Positions 33,179 to 42,924 of a DNA stretch of 64,000 nt are shown one piece after another (the first letter of the stretch is position 1; every line of letters begins with the position of its first letter). The position numbers and the translations under genes were made by a program. The DNA is taken from NCBI GenBank assembly GCA_028277485.1, contig JANQGE010000041.1:1-64000 (forward strand), read 5' to 3'. The notes under the pieces were generated by a model, which saw only the letters and a list, made by a program, of their open reading frames with translations, ran no database searches and had not been told where the DNA came from. Origin of the DNA: Chlorobium sp. (lineage in GTDB: Bacteria > Bacteroidota > Chlorobiia > Chlorobiales > Chlorobiaceae).

Positions 33179-34435
33179 ATGCAATTCCCACGCCTTCGTT
33201 ATAATATCGTTGCTCTGGGCGCATTGCGTGGAACTAACTACCTGATTCCTCTCATAGCAATACCATATCTTACCCGGGTGCTTGGGGCTGACGCTTTTGG
33301 CAAGTATGCGTTTGTACAGGTTATCATGCAAGCATTTATCCTGTTGATCGATTATGGTTTTTCGCTGACTGCCACCCGTGATATCTCGGCGAATCGAAAG
33401 GATAACGACAAGGTGTCAAAAATTTTTTCGACTGTCTGGACGGCACAGTGGTTTCTTGGATTTGTTTCTTTTCTGTTCCTTTTAGGACTGCTTCTGACAA
33501 TACCGGCAATGCAAGACGATCTCCTGATTTACATTGGAGGTTTTACAATGGTACTGGGTCAGCTTCTTCTCCCGCTATGGCTTCTTGAAGGACTTGAGAA
33601 TATGAAGGCTGTGGCTTTGGTCCAGGCTTTGGGCAGGCTGTCTGTCCTGCCTTTTCTTTTTTTTGTCGTTGACGGGCCGGATGATACGTTTTGGGCGGTC
33701 ACAATCATGGGATCAGGTATGGTTTGTGCCGGGCTGCTCTCACTGTTCTGGATTGCATACAAGAGAATGATTGTATGGCAATTCCCAACGCTTGCAGATG
33801 TTGTCATGGAGCTTAAAACGGGGTTTCAGCTTTTTTTTACAAGAGCGCTTCAAAAATTCTTTTATATAATCGCCGCTGTTGTGTTAAACTCTGTATCCGG
33901 GGCTGCGTCTGTTGGGTATTTTAATCTTGCCGAGAAACTTCGGGGAGCGGCCCAGGCGCTTCTCCAACCGGTTTCGCAGGCGATGTTTCCCAGGATGTGT
34001 CATTTGTATAAACATGATAGATCGGGTGCGGATGCTCTTGTTAAACGTTCTTTTTTTCTCATTATTTCACTTGCCGGGTTTGCGACCTTGTTACTTTGGG
34101 CAGGAGCTGATCTGATTATCCATCTCATGGCAGGCCCTGAATTTAAACCGGCTGTACCGGTTTTGCAGTGGTTGGCTTTTGCTCTCTTATTATCCGGCTT
34201 TTCTACTGTTTTCGGTGTCCAGATCATGTTGCCGAATCATATGAACAAGATGTATAACCGGATTGTCATTGCCGGGACATTGGCAAGTATCGTTGTTATG
34301 TTTATTCTTGTGAATGTTTCGGGTGCCGTTGGCGCTGCAGCTGCAACTGTTTTTCAGGAGCTTGCGATTTCCGCCGTAATGGGGTGGTATCTGACGACAA
34401 AAGGATTTTTGCTTGTATCAAGGGCAAAGAACTAG
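33179..34435 (+). CDS. wzx: Polysaccharide repeat-unit flippase (Wzx family)
   Basis: 418 residues of the polysaccharide synthase/flippase family. It moves undecaprenyl-linked repeat units across the inner membrane. About 12 hydrophobic segments are visible. The N-terminal NYLIPLIAIPYLTRVLGADA followed by FGKYAFVQ is a hallmark of the family. It starts 23 bases after the initiating transferase stop, implying one transcript. It is followed by a broken Wzy-like fragment and then Wzy. Substrate unknown. Confidence 0.9.
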   Translation: MQFPRLRYNIVALGALRGTNYLIPLIAIPYLTRVLGADAFGKYAFVQVIMQAFILLIDYGFSLTATRDISANRKDNDKVSKIFSTVWTAQWFLGFVSFLFLLGLLLTIPAMQDDLLIYIGGFTMVLGQLLLPLWLLEGLENMKAVALVQALGRLSVLPFLFFVVDGPDDTFWAVTIMGSGMVCAGLLSLFWIAYKRMIVWQFPTLADVVMELKTGFQLFFTRALQKFFYIIAAVVLNSVSGAASVGYFNLAEKLRGAAQALLQPVSQAMFPRMCHLYKHDRSGADALVKRSFFLIISLAGFATLLLWAGADLIIHLMAGPEFKPAVPVLQWLAFALLLSGFSTVFGVQIMLPNHMNKMYNRIVIAGTLASIVVMFILVNVSGAVGAAAATVFQELAISAVMGWYLTTKGFLLVSRAKN

Positions 34436-34471
34436 CTATAATGATAGCTGTATATTAACACATGATTTCTT

Positions 34472-34747
34472 GTGCAGCATTCACTTTATCGATCGAGTGT
34501 CAATAAAGGCGAGATCCGGGGTTGCTTCTTTTTGATCGCACGGCTTATGCCGGTTCGCTATGTGGCAGGCGTGGTGATTGTCGGTTCAATTTTTCATGCG
34601 GTTTCTGTTGTCCATCTTGCTGGTACCGGAGTGTTTATTCCCGGGAATGGAACAGATGCGTTGGTGCTGGCTGGGAGTCGCTGTATGCCGGTGTTTGTGC
34701 AGGGATATGAGCATCGTAACAGGTTCCGGGAGCTGATATGGAGGTGA
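34472..34747 (+). pseudogene. Truncated partial copy of the Wzy N-terminus
   Basis: An open frame of 91 codons from GTG at 34472 (an internal ATG lies at 34547). The segment PVRYVAGVVIVGSIFHAVSV aligns with PIRFLAGLVIAMAVWHASAV in the next gene, including P-R-AG-VI-H spacing. After that the similarity is lost (IPGNGTDALVLAG and a basic end). It therefore looks like a decayed duplicate of the first 45 residues of the polymerase rather than a functional protein. Its stop overlaps the Wzy start (ATGGAGGTGA), so it may still act as a translated leader. Confidence 0.55.
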
Positions 34748-36048
34748 CAGCTCTCGGTTATATTGTGCTGCCGTTGCTTGCCATAGGGCTTTTTCTGCCC
34801 ATCCGGTTCCTTGCCGGACTGGTGATTGCAATGGCGGTATGGCATGCTTCTGCGGTGTTTACCCTGGGAGAGAAAGGGGTGAGCCCGTTTTTTGTTGCCG
34901 AGATCTTTTTCTTGGTCAAATCGTTGCCGGGGTGGAGGCGTTTGACAGTTCCTTTATGGGGGGTTGCGCTGATTCTGCTGTTGTTCTATATCCTCTATTC
35001 TGTCCTGTTTTATCCCGAATTTTTTGCAGGTGTAGCCGTGCTTGTGCCGGAAAAGGGAATGGTTGATTCTGTCTTATCAGGCGGTTTTCCCTTGATGAGG
35101 ACACGGAGCCAGTGGGCTCAGCTGATCTATACATTCACGAATGCAGCTTCTCTGCTGATGTTTTATGCCTACCGTTTTCATATCGGCGAGGCAAGGGCGT
35201 ACCGTTTTTTGGCGTTCTCTATGCTTTTTGTTGCCGGGGTCGGCTTATGGGAATTTCTTGCCGGTCAGACCGCATTGTTCTTTCCTTATGGATTTGTGTA
35301 CAGTAATCCGGGCTATGAGCAAATGGCAACAGCAACAGCCATGGGGTTGGACCGCCTGAACAGCCTGTTTATTGAGCCTTCCTTTGCTGGCGGAGTTCTG
35401 GCGGCTTCTTTCTGGATGTTTGCTGTTCAGGGACGAATGTTGTCTGCTGTTCTGTGCTTTTTGGCGCTGGTATTGACACTGTCGGCTACAGGAGTTGTGG
35501 CATTGTGTTTCGGATTGGCAATGTGCTTGCAGCACAGGAAAATAACTGCCGTCCTGATTGTTGCGGCGGTGCTGCTGTTGGCCGGAGTTGCTTTTACTGA
35601 TGCAGGATACTACATTCAAGAGCTTATTTTCAATAAGCTTGAGAGCGATTCGGCTTCTATTCGCCTGAGGGCTGATCTTTTTACGGTTCAGTTGCTTGAA
35701 AACACGTTTGGCTTTGGGGCGGGGTTGGGGAGTCATCGCCCTTCGAGCCTGCTTGGCTCTTTGCTTGGCAATGTCGGAGTCCCCGGACTTGTATTGTACA
35801 TGATTTTTCTTGCTTTGCTTATTGTCTCGACATACAGGACTGCCGGAGAAGACGTTGGAAAGCGTAACAGCGGGGTTCGTTGCTTTTTGTTTGTTCTGCT
35901 TGCCGCATTGATGGCGGGAATCCCGGATTTCAATTTCGCTCCGCTGTGGGCCGTGTTGTTTGTACTGGCGGTTGTATCCGTCGATATTTCTAAAGAGACT
36001 GTGCTGCAATGGTGTTACGGGGATCGTCCCGGAAAATTGCGTTTGTAA
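34738..36048 (+). CDS. O-antigen/exopolysaccharide polymerase-like membrane protein (Wzy/ligase fold)
   Basis: 436 residues with about 11-12 hydrophobic segments and a large periplasmic loop (about residues 95-135). The late segment LENTFGFGAGLGSHRPSSLL resembles the active loop region of the O-antigen polymerase/ligase superfamily. Together with Wzx and the initiating transferase it fits a Wzy-dependent pathway. The start ATG lies inside the stop region of the preceding fragment. An O-antigen ligase (WaaL) cannot be excluded on sequence alone. Confidence 0.8.
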   Translation: MEVTALGYIVLPLLAIGLFLPIRFLAGLVIAMAVWHASAVFTLGEKGVSPFFVAEIFFLVKSLPGWRRLTVPLWGVALILLLFYILYSVLFYPEFFAGVAVLVPEKGMVDSVLSGGFPLMRTRSQWAQLIYTFTNAASLLMFYAYRFHIGEARAYRFLAFSMLFVAGVGLWEFLAGQTALFFPYGFVYSNPGYEQMATATAMGLDRLNSLFIEPSFAGGVLAASFWMFAVQGRMLSAVLCFLALVLTLSATGVVALCFGLAMCLQHRKITAVLIVAAVLLLAGVAFTDAGYYIQELIFNKLESDSASIRLRADLFTVQLLENTFGFGAGLGSHRPSSLLGSLLGNVGVPGLVLYMIFLALLIVSTYRTAGEDVGKRNSGVRCFLFVLLAALMAGIPDFNFAPLWAVLFVLAVVSVDISKETVLQWCYGDRPGKLRL

Positions 36049-36052
36049 AGCT

Positions 36053-37090
36053 ATGTTCAAGCTTGCAGTTAATACCAAAATTCTTCACTACCCAATGACC
36101 GGGGTGCAGCGCTATCTGCGTGAGCTCCTGAGCCGCTGGCCCGGGGAGTACGATCTTCTTGCTCCTCTCGAGAGATTAGCCGGTGTGAAAGGCCATTTTT
36201 GGGAGCAGTGCGTATTGCCGTTGAGATGCAGGGGCGGTTTGTTGTTCAGCCCGAGCAATACAGGCCCGCTGGCTGTGAGCAACCAGGTCGTGACTATGCA
36301 TGATATGGCCCCGCTGGATCACCCTGAATGGCTCAATCCGGCATTCGCCGCATGGTACGGATTTTTGATGCCGAGACTTGCCAGGAGGGTAAAACATATT
36401 ATTGCCGTTTCTGAATATACAAAAAGCCGTGTCCTGCATCACAGCGGGATAACTGCTGAGAAAGTGAGCGTCATCCCCAACGGGATCGACAGTGTGTTTG
36501 CACCGCATAGCGAGGAAGATGTCGAGGCGATGCGCGGAAGGCTCGGGATTCCGTCAAGGCGTTATGTGCTGAGCCTTGGCTCGCTTGAGCCGCGCAAGAA
36601 TCTCAGTGGGCTGCTTGAGGCATGGAAGCGGATAGTGCGGCGGATTCCGGAAGATATCTGGCTGGTGATTGCCGGAGGGAAGGGCAGCAGGCGAGTGTTT
36701 CAGGATGTTGAACTCGACAGACTGCCGGCCAGGGTTCATCTGACCGGCCATGTCGCCGACGATGAGCTGCCTGCCCTGTATGCCGGTGCGCTTGTTTTTG
36801 CCTATCTTTCCTTTTATGAAGGATTCGGGCTTCCTCCCCTCGAGGCGATGGCGTCGGGGGTGCCGGTGCTGACCGGTAACCGGACGTCCCTGCCGGAAGT
36901 GGTTGGAGATGCCGGCTTGATGGTCGATCCCTATGATCAGACGGCAGCTGCAGAGGCCTTGTTGCGGATGATCGAGTGCCCGGAACTCCGGCTGGAACTT
37001 TCGCAGAGAGCGATCGAGAGGGCTGATGATTTCAAGTGGGATAAAACAGCGAAAACAACATGGAACGTGCTCCGCGCATTGATGGATTGA
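36053..37090 (+). CDS. Glycosyltransferase family 4
   Basis: 345 residues from MFKLAVNTKILHYPMTGVQR. GT-B fold enzyme, likely adding a hexose to the polysaccharide repeat unit. Key parts seen: the N-terminal GVQRYLRELL site, MHDMAPLDHPEW, then SLGSLEPRKNLSGLLEAW and the nucleotide-sugar site FYEGFGLPPLEAMASGVPV with the EX7E pair. The ATG at 36053 sits five bases after the Wzy stop; upstream in-frame codons belong to the wzy reading region. The 3' end overlaps the next glycosyltransferase by about 30 bases. Confidence 0.88.
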   Translation: MFKLAVNTKILHYPMTGVQRYLRELLSRWPGEYDLLAPLERLAGVKGHFWEQCVLPLRCRGGLLFSPSNTGPLAVSNQVVTMHDMAPLDHPEWLNPAFAAWYGFLMPRLARRVKHIIAVSEYTKSRVLHHSGITAEKVSVIPNGIDSVFAPHSEEDVEAMRGRLGIPSRRYVLSLGSLEPRKNLSGLLEAWKRIVRRIPEDIWLVIAGGKGSRRVFQDVELDRLPARVHLTGHVADDELPALYAGALVFAYLSFYEGFGLPPLEAMASGVPVLTGNRTSLPEVVGDAGLMVDPYDQTAAAEALLRMIECPELRLELSQRAIERADDFKWDKTAKTTWNVLRALMD

Positions 37091-38226
37091 AAATTGCGGT
37101 TGTTCATGACTGGCTGGTGACGTGGGCCGGGGCCGAGAAAGTTCTGGAACAGCTCTTGCTATGTTTTCCGGAGGCCGACATATTTTCCGTGGTTGATTTT
37201 TTACCGGAAAAAGATCGGCAGTGCATCGCGGGTAGACGCGCAACAACTACATTTGTTCAGAGAATGCCTAAGGCCAGCCGCCACTATCAGACTTATCTGC
37301 CGTTGATGCCCTTGGCTGTTGAACAACTCGACCTTTCGAGTTACGATCTTGTGCTGTCGAGTTCCCATGCCGTAGCGAAAGGTGTCTTGACAAGCCCTGA
37401 TCAGTTGCATGTCAGTTATGTGCACTCGCCGATCCGTTATGCCTGGGATATGCAGCACCAGTATCTGCGTGAAACAGGACTGCAGCGAGGTATGAAATCG
37501 AGACTTGTCCGCTTGATCATGCATTACATGCGCATGTGGGATGTCCGTACAGCAAACGGAGTTGATGCCTTTATCGCAAATTCGGAATTTATCAGACGAA
37601 GAATCAGAAAAGCCTACGGACGGGATGCGGCAGTAATTTACCCGCCGGTCGACGTATCCGGCTTTGCATTGCAGGAGGAGAAGGAGGACTTTTATCTTGC
37701 GGCTTCACGTATGGTGCCCTATAAAATGATGCCGATGATTGTCGAAGCGTTTCGCTCCATGCCCGAAAAAAGACTTGTTGTGATCGGAGACGGTTCGGAA
37801 CTGAAGAAGTGCAAAGAGGGAGCAGGGCCCAATGTGGAGATTCTGGGTTGGCAGAGGTTTGAAGTGTTGAGGGATTACATGCAGCGTGCAAAAGCGTTTG
37901 TGTTCGCTGCTGAGGAGGATTTCGGTATTACCCCGGTCGAGGCTCAGGCATGCGGTACGCCGGTGATAGCATATGGCAAGGGAGGGGTTCTGGAAAGTGT
38001 CAAGGGAATCGAGGCTCCGGAGCCTACAGGGGTGTTTTTTTACCGACAGACTCCCGAGGCGCTTGTCGAGGCGGTACGGTTTTTTGAGCGGGGAGGATAT
38101 GGAGGGATTTCTCCGGCTTCATGCCGTAATAACGCATTGCGTTTTTCACCCGAAAGGTTCCGCGCCGAGATTGAGGCACGTGTTGCCGATGAATGGGAGA
38201 GGTTTGCAGAAGAAAGAAAGACCTAA
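37060..38226 (+). CDS. Glycosyltransferase family 4 (WbaZ-like)
   Basis: 388 residues from the ATG at 37060. An in-frame TTG at 37087, overlapping the previous stop as TTGA, is a plausible alternative that would begin at LKIAVVHDWLVTWAGAEKVL. This opening and the motif SYVHSPIRYAWDMQHQYLRE are typical of mannosyltransferase-like GT4 enzymes such as WbaZ. The second domain has FYLAASRMVPYKMMPMIVEA and EEDFGITPVEAQACGTPV. The donor sugar is not determinable. The 3' end (EERKT) runs into a CCTAACA-containing repeat block. Confidence 0.88.
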   Translation: MERAPRIDGLKIAVVHDWLVTWAGAEKVLEQLLLCFPEADIFSVVDFLPEKDRQCIAGRRATTTFVQRMPKASRHYQTYLPLMPLAVEQLDLSSYDLVLSSSHAVAKGVLTSPDQLHVSYVHSPIRYAWDMQHQYLRETGLQRGMKSRLVRLIMHYMRMWDVRTANGVDAFIANSEFIRRRIRKAYGRDAAVIYPPVDVSGFALQEEKEDFYLAASRMVPYKMMPMIVEAFRSMPEKRLVVIGDGSELKKCKEGAGPNVEILGWQRFEVLRDYMQRAKAFVFAAEEDFGITPVEAQACGTPVIAYGKGGVLESVKGIEAPEPTGVFFYRQTPEALVEAVRFFERGGYGGISPASCRNNALRFSPERFRAEIEARVADEWERFAEERKT

Positions 38227-38485
38227 CACCTTCCCTCTTGTCACTTGTTACTCGTCACTGCTTTTTCGACCCCGAAACCCGATCCCGACCCCGATTTCCG
38301 ATTGCCTCTTATCGGGGTTCGCCGTCGGTATCGGTAATCGGGATTCGGTAATCGATCTTTATCTTTTCTCCCCCCTTGTCACTCGTCACTTGTTACTTGT
38401 CACTATTCTTTTGCCAACTGCCTACTGATTCCCCCTTGTCACTCGTCACTCGTTACTCGTCACTATTCTTTCAGTGAATTATTCA
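38222..38485 (-). repeat. Composite dispersed-repeat block between converging genes
   Basis: Minus-strand oriented: GTGACRA heptads, CAGTAGGCAGTTGGC, the CCGAT tract, and a stem ACCCCGAT (38288-38295) / ATCGGGGT (38311-38318). A CCTAACA copy sits at 38223 and the palindrome TGAATTATTCA at 38475-38485. Orientation fits a 3' flank of the minus gene at 38513 rather than of the plus gene. Confidence 0.85.
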
Positions 38486-38489
38486 GGCT

Positions 38490-38516
38490 AAATTGAGCTT
38501 TTGTTGGAACGCTCAG
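38490..38516 (-). repeat. Short dispersed motif (reverse copy of that at 22635)
   Basis: The minus strand reads CTGAGCGTTCCAACAAAAGC and onward, one mismatch from the copy at 22635. Its start encodes the last residues and is next to the stop of the membrane protein gene. Confidence 0.65.
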
Positions 38517-40588
38517 TTTCTGTCGGCAGCCTCCTCAGGTTTTGATGGCTGAACGTCGCTATGCTTTTCAGCGTAAAAACGGAAGGCTTTGACGTCCTTG
38601 AAGCTATGTTCGAGCGTGAAGAGCATGTCGGTGTATTCTGATCCTTCCTGTCGGGCTTCCCATAGCAGCGGATGAGTGTTGCCGTTGAGAGTGAAGGCCG
38701 CTTTTTTGTTGATATCCTTTGCAGTTCCCCAGTCCAGATCAACGATCCATGTGTTGTTTTTTGCCTGTTCCAGGTTTATGATGCGGATCATGCCGTGGAT
38801 ATGGACGGGAGTGTTTGTGCTGTTGTAGAGTCGAAGTTCATTTGTTGGCTTGTCTATGGTGAGCTCAAGCCAGAAGTTTTCTGTTTCACGGACAATGCCG
38901 CTGTTATGGTGCGGTCTGCTGTACAGTGGCCAGTTATGTTCTGCGAACCAGTACCATGGCATGAGTACTGCCGGGTACATGTTTTCTTCAGGAATCTTGA
39001 CTCTGTGAAGTTCCTTTTGCCAGCTTGAACCCAGCAGCTGTTTTCCGCTCAGAAGCTGCAGTGCTCCAATATTGCCGATACCGCTGTCTACAAGTTCAAG
39101 TCTGTAGCTTCCAGGCTTGAGCGTGAGCTGTTTGAGTATCAGCGATCCGTATGGAAGAACGATGCCGCTGAATCCCTTTCTCTTTTCTGAATAGTATTTG
39201 CGGTTTTCACCGATGATGATGGTTCTTTCTGGAGCGCCGACAATATCTGACGGAGATGCTTGCCATGAGAACCTGATATTGGGATTCTGCCGGATGCCCT
39301 CGATCGATTTATAGTAGTCCTGGAGGTCGGTGAAGATGACCACATTTTTGTCAGGGCGTCTCTCCAGATAGTTCAGGAACCCTTCGTTATCAAAAAATTT
39401 TAGGCGGTAGAACTTGAATGTATAATCACGGTCGGCTTTCAGGTGAGCGGCATCGTAGAAAAGAAGAAGCGAGAGACACAAGAGCGGCCATTGCAGGATC
39501 TTTAAGGATACTGGGGTTTTGTCTGTGTTTTTTTCAGGTTTTTTATTGAACATGGCTGGTAGTAACTGGCTTATGCCATAAGCGAGCATGATCCAGATAA
39601 GGATTTCGAGCGGATAGAAAAAGCGAATGCTGTGTTCTGTCAGAGGCGACGAGGCAATTTGTCCTGTAAAAGCAAGAACGAAAAGAATGGGCAGAATGCT
39701 GTGACCGTTTTTGATGAGTCTGTAGATGCTGTAGATCAGCAGTGGAGTGAAGATCCCGTAAAAGTATTTGGTGAAGCTGTAGCGTTTGACGGTATCGGAT
39801 ATTGCTGACAAGACATTTTGAGGGTTGGTGAAACCGGCGTTGTTGCTGTATTTATGAAACGATGAAATGAATGAAAACGGGATTGCGTCAATGCTGTATA
39901 AATACTCTCCGGCAGCAAAGAGCGTAATTCCGGACAATGACAGCAGAGCGAGCCCTTTAAGCCTGGCAGGGTTTTTTCTGATGAGTGTTTCATGGATAAA
40001 GAATGCCGTTAGCACGAGAGAAACAAGATAAATGCCTGTAGAATGTGTCAGGAGTAACAGAAGAATGACCGGTAGGCCATAAAGATAGCTGTGGCGTGAG
40101 TAGAACAGGATGATGATGAGAGTCAGAAAAAGGAGAATCGCGTAGAAGCTGGGAACGACCCAGAAGAACCCATGGTAATAACCGTTACCGCTGTAAAAAG
40201 CGAACAGGATAAATGCTGTGGTGAGGAATAACTGTGAGGAGTCGATTTTTCTGAACAGGGTAAAGAGTACGATACCCATGAGGGTGATTCCGATGTAGAA
40301 ATTGTATTCGAACATCTTTTCCCCCGATATACCGAGCGCTTGAGCAAGAACGCCGAATATGTATGGATGCAGAATCTTATTGATATTGAAGCTAGGTTCG
40401 TCAGGTACTGGCTGCCCATTAATGAAAAACAGAGGATGCTCTTTAAAAAAGGTGATCGCGGAGATGTACCAGCTTGCATCATCGAGGCCTAACGGTCCTG
40501 GATGGTTGTACCACATGAAAAAGAAGCTGTAGGATTGTACCAGCAGGAAAAACAGAAGAGGTGATAATGTAAGGATGTTTTTTCTCAT
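38513..40588 (-). CDS. Large multi-spanning membrane protein, GT-C glycosyltransferase-like
   Basis: 691 residues. The N-terminal 390 residues hold about 10 hydrophobic segments. The first loop carries a DD pair (GPLGLDDASWYISAITFF), in the place where GT-C (ArnT/PMT-like) enzymes have catalytic Asp. After residue about 400 there is a soluble, probably periplasmic domain (DKNVVIFTDLQDYYKSIEG, then beta-rich). I do not recognise a precise family. Position in a surface-glycan region supports a lipid-linked sugar donor enzyme, by inference. It is divergent from the ABC exporter gene at 41038, separated by 450 bp with a repeat element. Confidence 0.65.
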   Translation of the reverse strand: MRKNILTLSPLLFFLLVQSYSFFFMWYNHPGPLGLDDASWYISAITFFKEHPLFFINGQPVPDEPSFNINKILHPYIFGVLAQALGISGEKMFEYNFYIGITLMGIVLFTLFRKIDSSQLFLTTAFILFAFYSGNGYYHGFFWVVPSFYAILLFLTLIIILFYSRHSYLYGLPVILLLLLTHSTGIYLVSLVLTAFFIHETLIRKNPARLKGLALLSLSGITLFAAGEYLYSIDAIPFSFISSFHKYSNNAGFTNPQNVLSAISDTVKRYSFTKYFYGIFTPLLIYSIYRLIKNGHSILPILFVLAFTGQIASSPLTEHSIRFFYPLEILIWIMLAYGISQLLPAMFNKKPEKNTDKTPVSLKILQWPLLCLSLLLFYDAAHLKADRDYTFKFYRLKFFDNEGFLNYLERRPDKNVVIFTDLQDYYKSIEGIRQNPNIRFSWQASPSDIVGAPERTIIIGENRKYYSEKRKGFSGIVLPYGSLILKQLTLKPGSYRLELVDSGIGNIGALQLLSGKQLLGSSWQKELHRVKIPEENMYPAVLMPWYWFAEHNWPLYSRPHHNSGIVRETENFWLELTIDKPTNELRLYNSTNTPVHIHGMIRIINLEQAKNNTWIVDLDWGTAKDINKKAAFTLNGNTHPLLWEARQEGSEYTDMLFTLEHSFKDVKAFRFYAEKHSDVQPSKPEEAADRN

Positions 40589-41037
40589 TGAATGCGACGA
40601 CTTTTTTTCAATGCATCAGCAATATTACTCGGCCGGCTTGTCAACGCCAGGTTGTATTTTCCTAAATTCAGTTTAGGATTTTCTTTGACGTTACCAGCAG
40701 GCCGCAGTTGATGCCGTGGTTTTTTAGGGGATTGCTTTCGTTATCGTTAGAATATATTATTTGTGGGTAAATGACCTGAGAACTTTTGAGCACCTTTATT
40801 AATTTGTTGCACGCCCTGATTACTTCGTTGGCAGGTGCTCGAAATCCTCATGTACTGTGTGTACGCTCCGGTTTCTGCGCTCCGTTCGCCTTGCACTTGA
40901 ACCGCTCATGACAATAAATAGAGGTGCCCTGTTTTTGGATGATGGATGGGGGGGACTGATCCGGTTGGTTATTACGATGCTATCCTGTACTTTGTTTCTG
41001 TTATCGATCGTTTGGCAGAATAATGTAGCCCGGTACT
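40589..41037. other. Divergent intergenic region
   Basis: 450 bp between the GT-C-like gene (minus) and the ABC exporter (plus). 40589-40787 is A/T-rich unique sequence in which I see no gene or clear motif. 40788-40930 is a GGCACC-type repeat element. The last 107 bp before the exporter ATG show no convincing promoter or Shine-Dalgarno. Small ORFs reading through the repeat are not supported. Confidence 0.6.
40788..40930. repeat. GGCACC-type inverted-repeat element, about 143 bp
   Basis: Left end GAGCACCTTTATTAATTTG, right end CAATAAATAGAGGTGCCC, which are imperfect inverted repeats. The interior shares GCCCTGATTACTTCGTT with 8262-8325 and CGTTCGCCTTGCACTTG with 29449-29505. No ORF; MITE-like in size and structure. 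Confidence 0.8.
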
Positions 41038-42918
41038 ATGTCGCTGTTTTTAAGGGTTCTGCGCTATCTCGCTCCCTCAAAAGGCAAAATCGTACTTGTT
41101 GTTTTCATGAGCCTTTTGACATCGCTGTTCAGCGTTGTCTCGATCTATTCTGTTTTTCCGCTGCTCAACGCGATTTTTATGGCAGACAAGACGGTGAGTG
41201 CTTCTGTCGAGGTCACAGAAGAGGCTTCACCACCTTCCCTGGCCACAAAACATGATTTTATCGATACCGAAGCACTGCAACGGCAGGTTACCGAGACGTT
41301 TCAGCAGGTATTCCATGCTGCGACCAGGGAACGGACTCTGTTGAACATCTGCCTTTTTCTTATCGCATCGTTTGCTCTGAAGAACTTGTTTCTCTATCTC
41401 AACAAGCAGGTGATTTTCAGGGTACAGACAAAGGCGACCAAGAAACTTCGTGATGATGTGTTTCACTCGATTATTGAGATGCATCTTGACTATTTTAACC
41501 AGCAACGTGTCGGTGGTCTGATGAATCATGTCTATCATGATGTGCAGAATGTACAGGGCAGTATCACTGCTGCTTTCATCAACTTCGTGCAGAACCCTTT
41601 TACGATCTTTGTCTATGTTGGTATTCTTTTCATTCTGAGCTGGAAGCTTACGCTTTTTGCGGTTGCGGTTTCTTTCGTCATATTTGTCGTGATTCGTGTT
41701 ATAGGCAGGAGAGTCAAGATGCTGTCGCGGATTTTTCGTGAAAAGATGGGGAGTATGAATTCTGTACTACAGGAGAAGTTCAGCGGTATCAAGGTTATCA
41801 AATCGAGCGGTTTTGAAGACGTTGAAATTGATCGGTTCAAGAGTTTCACCAATGATTTTCGTCGTCTTGACCTGAGAATCTACCGTTTGAAAAACATCAT
41901 ATCTCCTTTAAATGAAACCTTGCTGGTAGCCGCAGTTTCTTTGGTGCTCTGGTTCGGTGGATTGCAAGTATTCGAGGGGGCTATGACGGCAAATGAACTT
42001 ATTGTCTTTGCATTCAGCCTCTATTCGGCTATGGGGCCCATAAAAATGCTGGGAGAGGCCAATACACAGATTCAGAGTGGAATGGCCTCAGCCGAAAGGC
42101 TGTTTGAGGTTATCGACGCTGTGCCCCAGGTTAAAAACGGAACACGCGGTATTACTGATTTTTCGAAAAGTATCAGGTTCGAAGATGTTTGTTTCAGGTA
42201 TCGAAAGGAACCAGGTGTTTCGAATGTTCTCGATCATTTGTCTTTTGAGATCAAGAAAGGGGAAATGGTGGCTCTTGTCGGCCAGTCCGGTTCCGGCAAG
42301 TCGACGGTCGTAGACCTTTTGCTAAGGTTTTACGACGTAGATTCCGGTCGTATTACCATCGACGGGGTCGATATTCGTGAGTTTGACTACAAAGAGCTTC
42401 GCCGGATGATCGGGGTTGTGAGTCAGGAAGTCATTTTATTTAATGACACCATCGAGCAGAACATTGCTTACGGGGTTCGTGATAAGGCAGACAGTGTTTT
42501 TGTGGAACGGGCGGCAAGGCTGGCAAATGCCCACGAGTTTATCGAGGAAAAACCTCTGAAATACGATACTGTTGTTGGGGACCGAGGTGTTAAGCTTTCG
42601 GGCGGACAGCGTCAAAGGCTTGCCATTGCCCGTGCCATGGTTAAAAATCCTGAATTGCTCATTTTCGATGAGGCTACCAGCGCACTGGACAACGAATCCG
42701 AAAAAGTGGTCCAGGAAGCTATCGATCAGGCTTTACAGGACAGGACGGCACTGGTCGTTGCTCATCGGCTTTCAACGGTTAAAAATGCCGACCGGACGAT
42801 TGTTCTTGACAAAGGTCGTATTGCCGAAGTGGGTACTCATGAGGAACTGATGAGTAAGAACGGTCTTTACAAAATGTATTATGATATTCAGTTTTCCAGT
42901 GTCCAGGTCAATGTCTGA
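41038..42918 (+). CDS. ABC exporter, MsbA-like (half-transporter)
   Basis: 626 residues, membrane domain fused to ATPase. Lipid- or glycan-exporter type. Six membrane segments occupy about residues 15-340, with a long first periplasmic loop (about 45-105). The ATPase part starts about 375, with Walker A GQSGSGKST near 415-423, signature LSGGQRQRLAIARAM near 520, and Walker B LLIFDEATSALD. It is placed between a GT-C-like protein and glycosyltransferases, which fits flipping of lipid A-core or lipid-linked glycan. A multidrug role cannot be excluded. It converges on the glycosyltransferase at 43174. Confidence 0.88.
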   Translation: MSLFLRVLRYLAPSKGKIVLVVFMSLLTSLFSVVSIYSVFPLLNAIFMADKTVSASVEVTEEASPPSLATKHDFIDTEALQRQVTETFQQVFHAATRERTLLNICLFLIASFALKNLFLYLNKQVIFRVQTKATKKLRDDVFHSIIEMHLDYFNQQRVGGLMNHVYHDVQNVQGSITAAFINFVQNPFTIFVYVGILFILSWKLTLFAVAVSFVIFVVIRVIGRRVKMLSRIFREKMGSMNSVLQEKFSGIKVIKSSGFEDVEIDRFKSFTNDFRRLDLRIYRLKNIISPLNETLLVAAVSLVLWFGGLQVFEGAMTANELIVFAFSLYSAMGPIKMLGEANTQIQSGMASAERLFEVIDAVPQVKNGTRGITDFSKSIRFEDVCFRYRKEPGVSNVLDHLSFEIKKGEMVALVGQSGSGKSTVVDLLLRFYDVDSGRITIDGVDIREFDYKELRRMIGVVSQEVILFNDTIEQNIAYGVRDKADSVFVERAARLANAHEFIEEKPLKYDTVVGDRGVKLSGGQRQRLAIARAMVKNPELLIFDEATSALDNESEKVVQEAIDQALQDRTALVVAHRLSTVKNADRTIVLDKGRIAEVGTHEELMSKNGLYKMYYDIQFSSVQVNV

Positions 42919-42924
42919 CATGTT

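Noticed and set aside
38288..38318. Repeat stem-loops as ordinary rho-independent terminators
   Set aside because: The stems are not followed by a T-run on the transcribed strand, unlike the hairpins at 20158 and 60855.
40857..41255. 132-codon plus-strand ORF before and inside the ABC exporter gene
   Set aside because: It starts in the GGCACC-type element and overlaps the exporter in another frame; no domain is recognisable.
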